DNA of 64,000 bases, taken from positions 1-64,000 of the forward strand of contig CALGNZ010000047.1 in assembly GCA_937957915.1 (NCBI GenBank). The letters run 5' to 3'. The number at the start of each line of letters is the position of its first letter. Positions within the stretch are counted from its first letter, which is position 1. This DNA comes from an uncultured Granulosicoccaceae bacterium (lineage in GTDB: Bacteria; Pseudomonadota; Gammaproteobacteria; Granulosicoccales; Granulosicoccaceae). Below are positions 63,776 to 64,000 of the stretch, piece by piece. The translations under genes and the position numbers were made by a program. The notes under the pieces are model-generated. The model was not told where the DNA came from. It did not search any database and saw only the letters and a list, made by a program, of their open reading frames with translations.

Positions 63776-64000
63776 GTATAGAGACCAAGGAGAAAAATAC
63801 TTTGAGTCAACGTGCTGGCCTCCGGCAACGGATGATGGCGCAGGAATTATTGTGCGGTACTTTTATTAAAACTCCGGCACATGAAATTGTAGAAGTTTTA
63901 TCGATGGCTGGACTGGACTTTCTATGTCTTGATGCTGAGCATGCCCCGTTTGATCGGGCTCGCCTCGACGCCTGTCTTGCGGTAGCGCGAGCGCTGGATA
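63772..64000 (+). CDS. HpcH/HpaI-family aldolase, N-terminal part (cut by window edge)
   Basis: First 76 codons only. After MSIETKEKNTLSQRAGLRQR comes ELLCGTFIKTPAHEIVEVLS and MAGLDFLCLDAEHAPFD, the typical start of class II pyruvate aldolases (4-hydroxy-2-oxoheptanedioate aldolase and relatives) with the metal/substrate region EHAP. ATG 63772 overlaps the TGA of the dehydrogenase. Such enzymes release pyruvate (or glyoxylate-type products) from 4-hydroxy-2-oxo acids, fitting a catabolic unit with its neighbours. Confidence 0.85.
   Translation, partial: MSIETKEKNTLSQRAGLRQRMMAQELLCGTFIKTPAHEIVEVLSMAGLDFLCLDAEHAPFDRARLDACLAVARALD

Overview
The window is the replication-origin segment of a gammaproteobacterial chromosome, followed by about 40 kb of mostly housekeeping genes and an accessory right end. 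The gene order atpBEFHAGD, parAB, rsmG-mnmG, mnmE, yidC, yidD, rnpA, rpmH, dnaA, dnaN, recF, gyrB is the classic origin cluster. The lineage is supported by soluble transhydrogenase (sthA), LptM, ubiE-ubiJ-ubiB and the dapF-DUF484-xerC cluster. A marine gammaproteobacterium is plausible, but I cannot name a genus from sequence alone.

Layout. 1-15.8 kb lies entirely on the minus strand: F1Fo ATP synthase without its epsilon gene (which should lie beyond the left edge), chromosome partition genes parA/parB, rsmG, the tRNA wobble-modification pair mnmG and mnmE, the membrane insertase block yidC/yidD, rnpA and rpmH. 15.8-22.6 kb is on the plus strand: dnaA, dnaN, recF, gyrB. The strand switch, two perfect DnaA boxes between dnaA and dnaN, and two parS-like sites inside recF place oriC here. 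22.8-36.4 kb: oligopeptidase A, ubiD, an OmpA-type lipoprotein with a DUF4398 lipoprotein downstream of hemC-hemD, argH, sthA, nadE and an M14 carboxypeptidase. 36.4-41.2 kb: an unknown membrane protein, YbaK, a secreted trypsin-like protease with an unusual internal GlyGly-CTERM-like segment, and an esterase. 41.4-46.6 kb: lptM, lysA, an 845-bp gap, dapF, DUF484, xerC. 46.7-54.3 kb: a PilZ-like protein, hslV-hslU, a DUF971 protein, then ubiE-ubiJ-ubiB for ubiquinone.

54.4-64 kb is more accessory: an unknown protein, a diaminopropionate ammonia-lyase-like enzyme directly abutting an M24 peptidase, a selenocysteine tRNA (selC), a HAMP-only membrane protein with a downstream lipoprotein, a lone phosphotransferase, a small membrane ORF, and the start of a probable hydroxy-acid catabolic cluster (RraA-like protein, D-2-hydroxyacid dehydrogenase, HpaI-type aldolase cut by the right edge).

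The most notable observations are the protease/lipoprotein fusion at 38.5-40.4 kb, the presence of selC, the HAMP plus lipoprotein pair beside it, the YidD with a long C-terminal tail, and the unexplained gap before dapF. I did not find a clear-cut new defence or mobile system. No insertion sequence, prophage or CRISPR array was seen.
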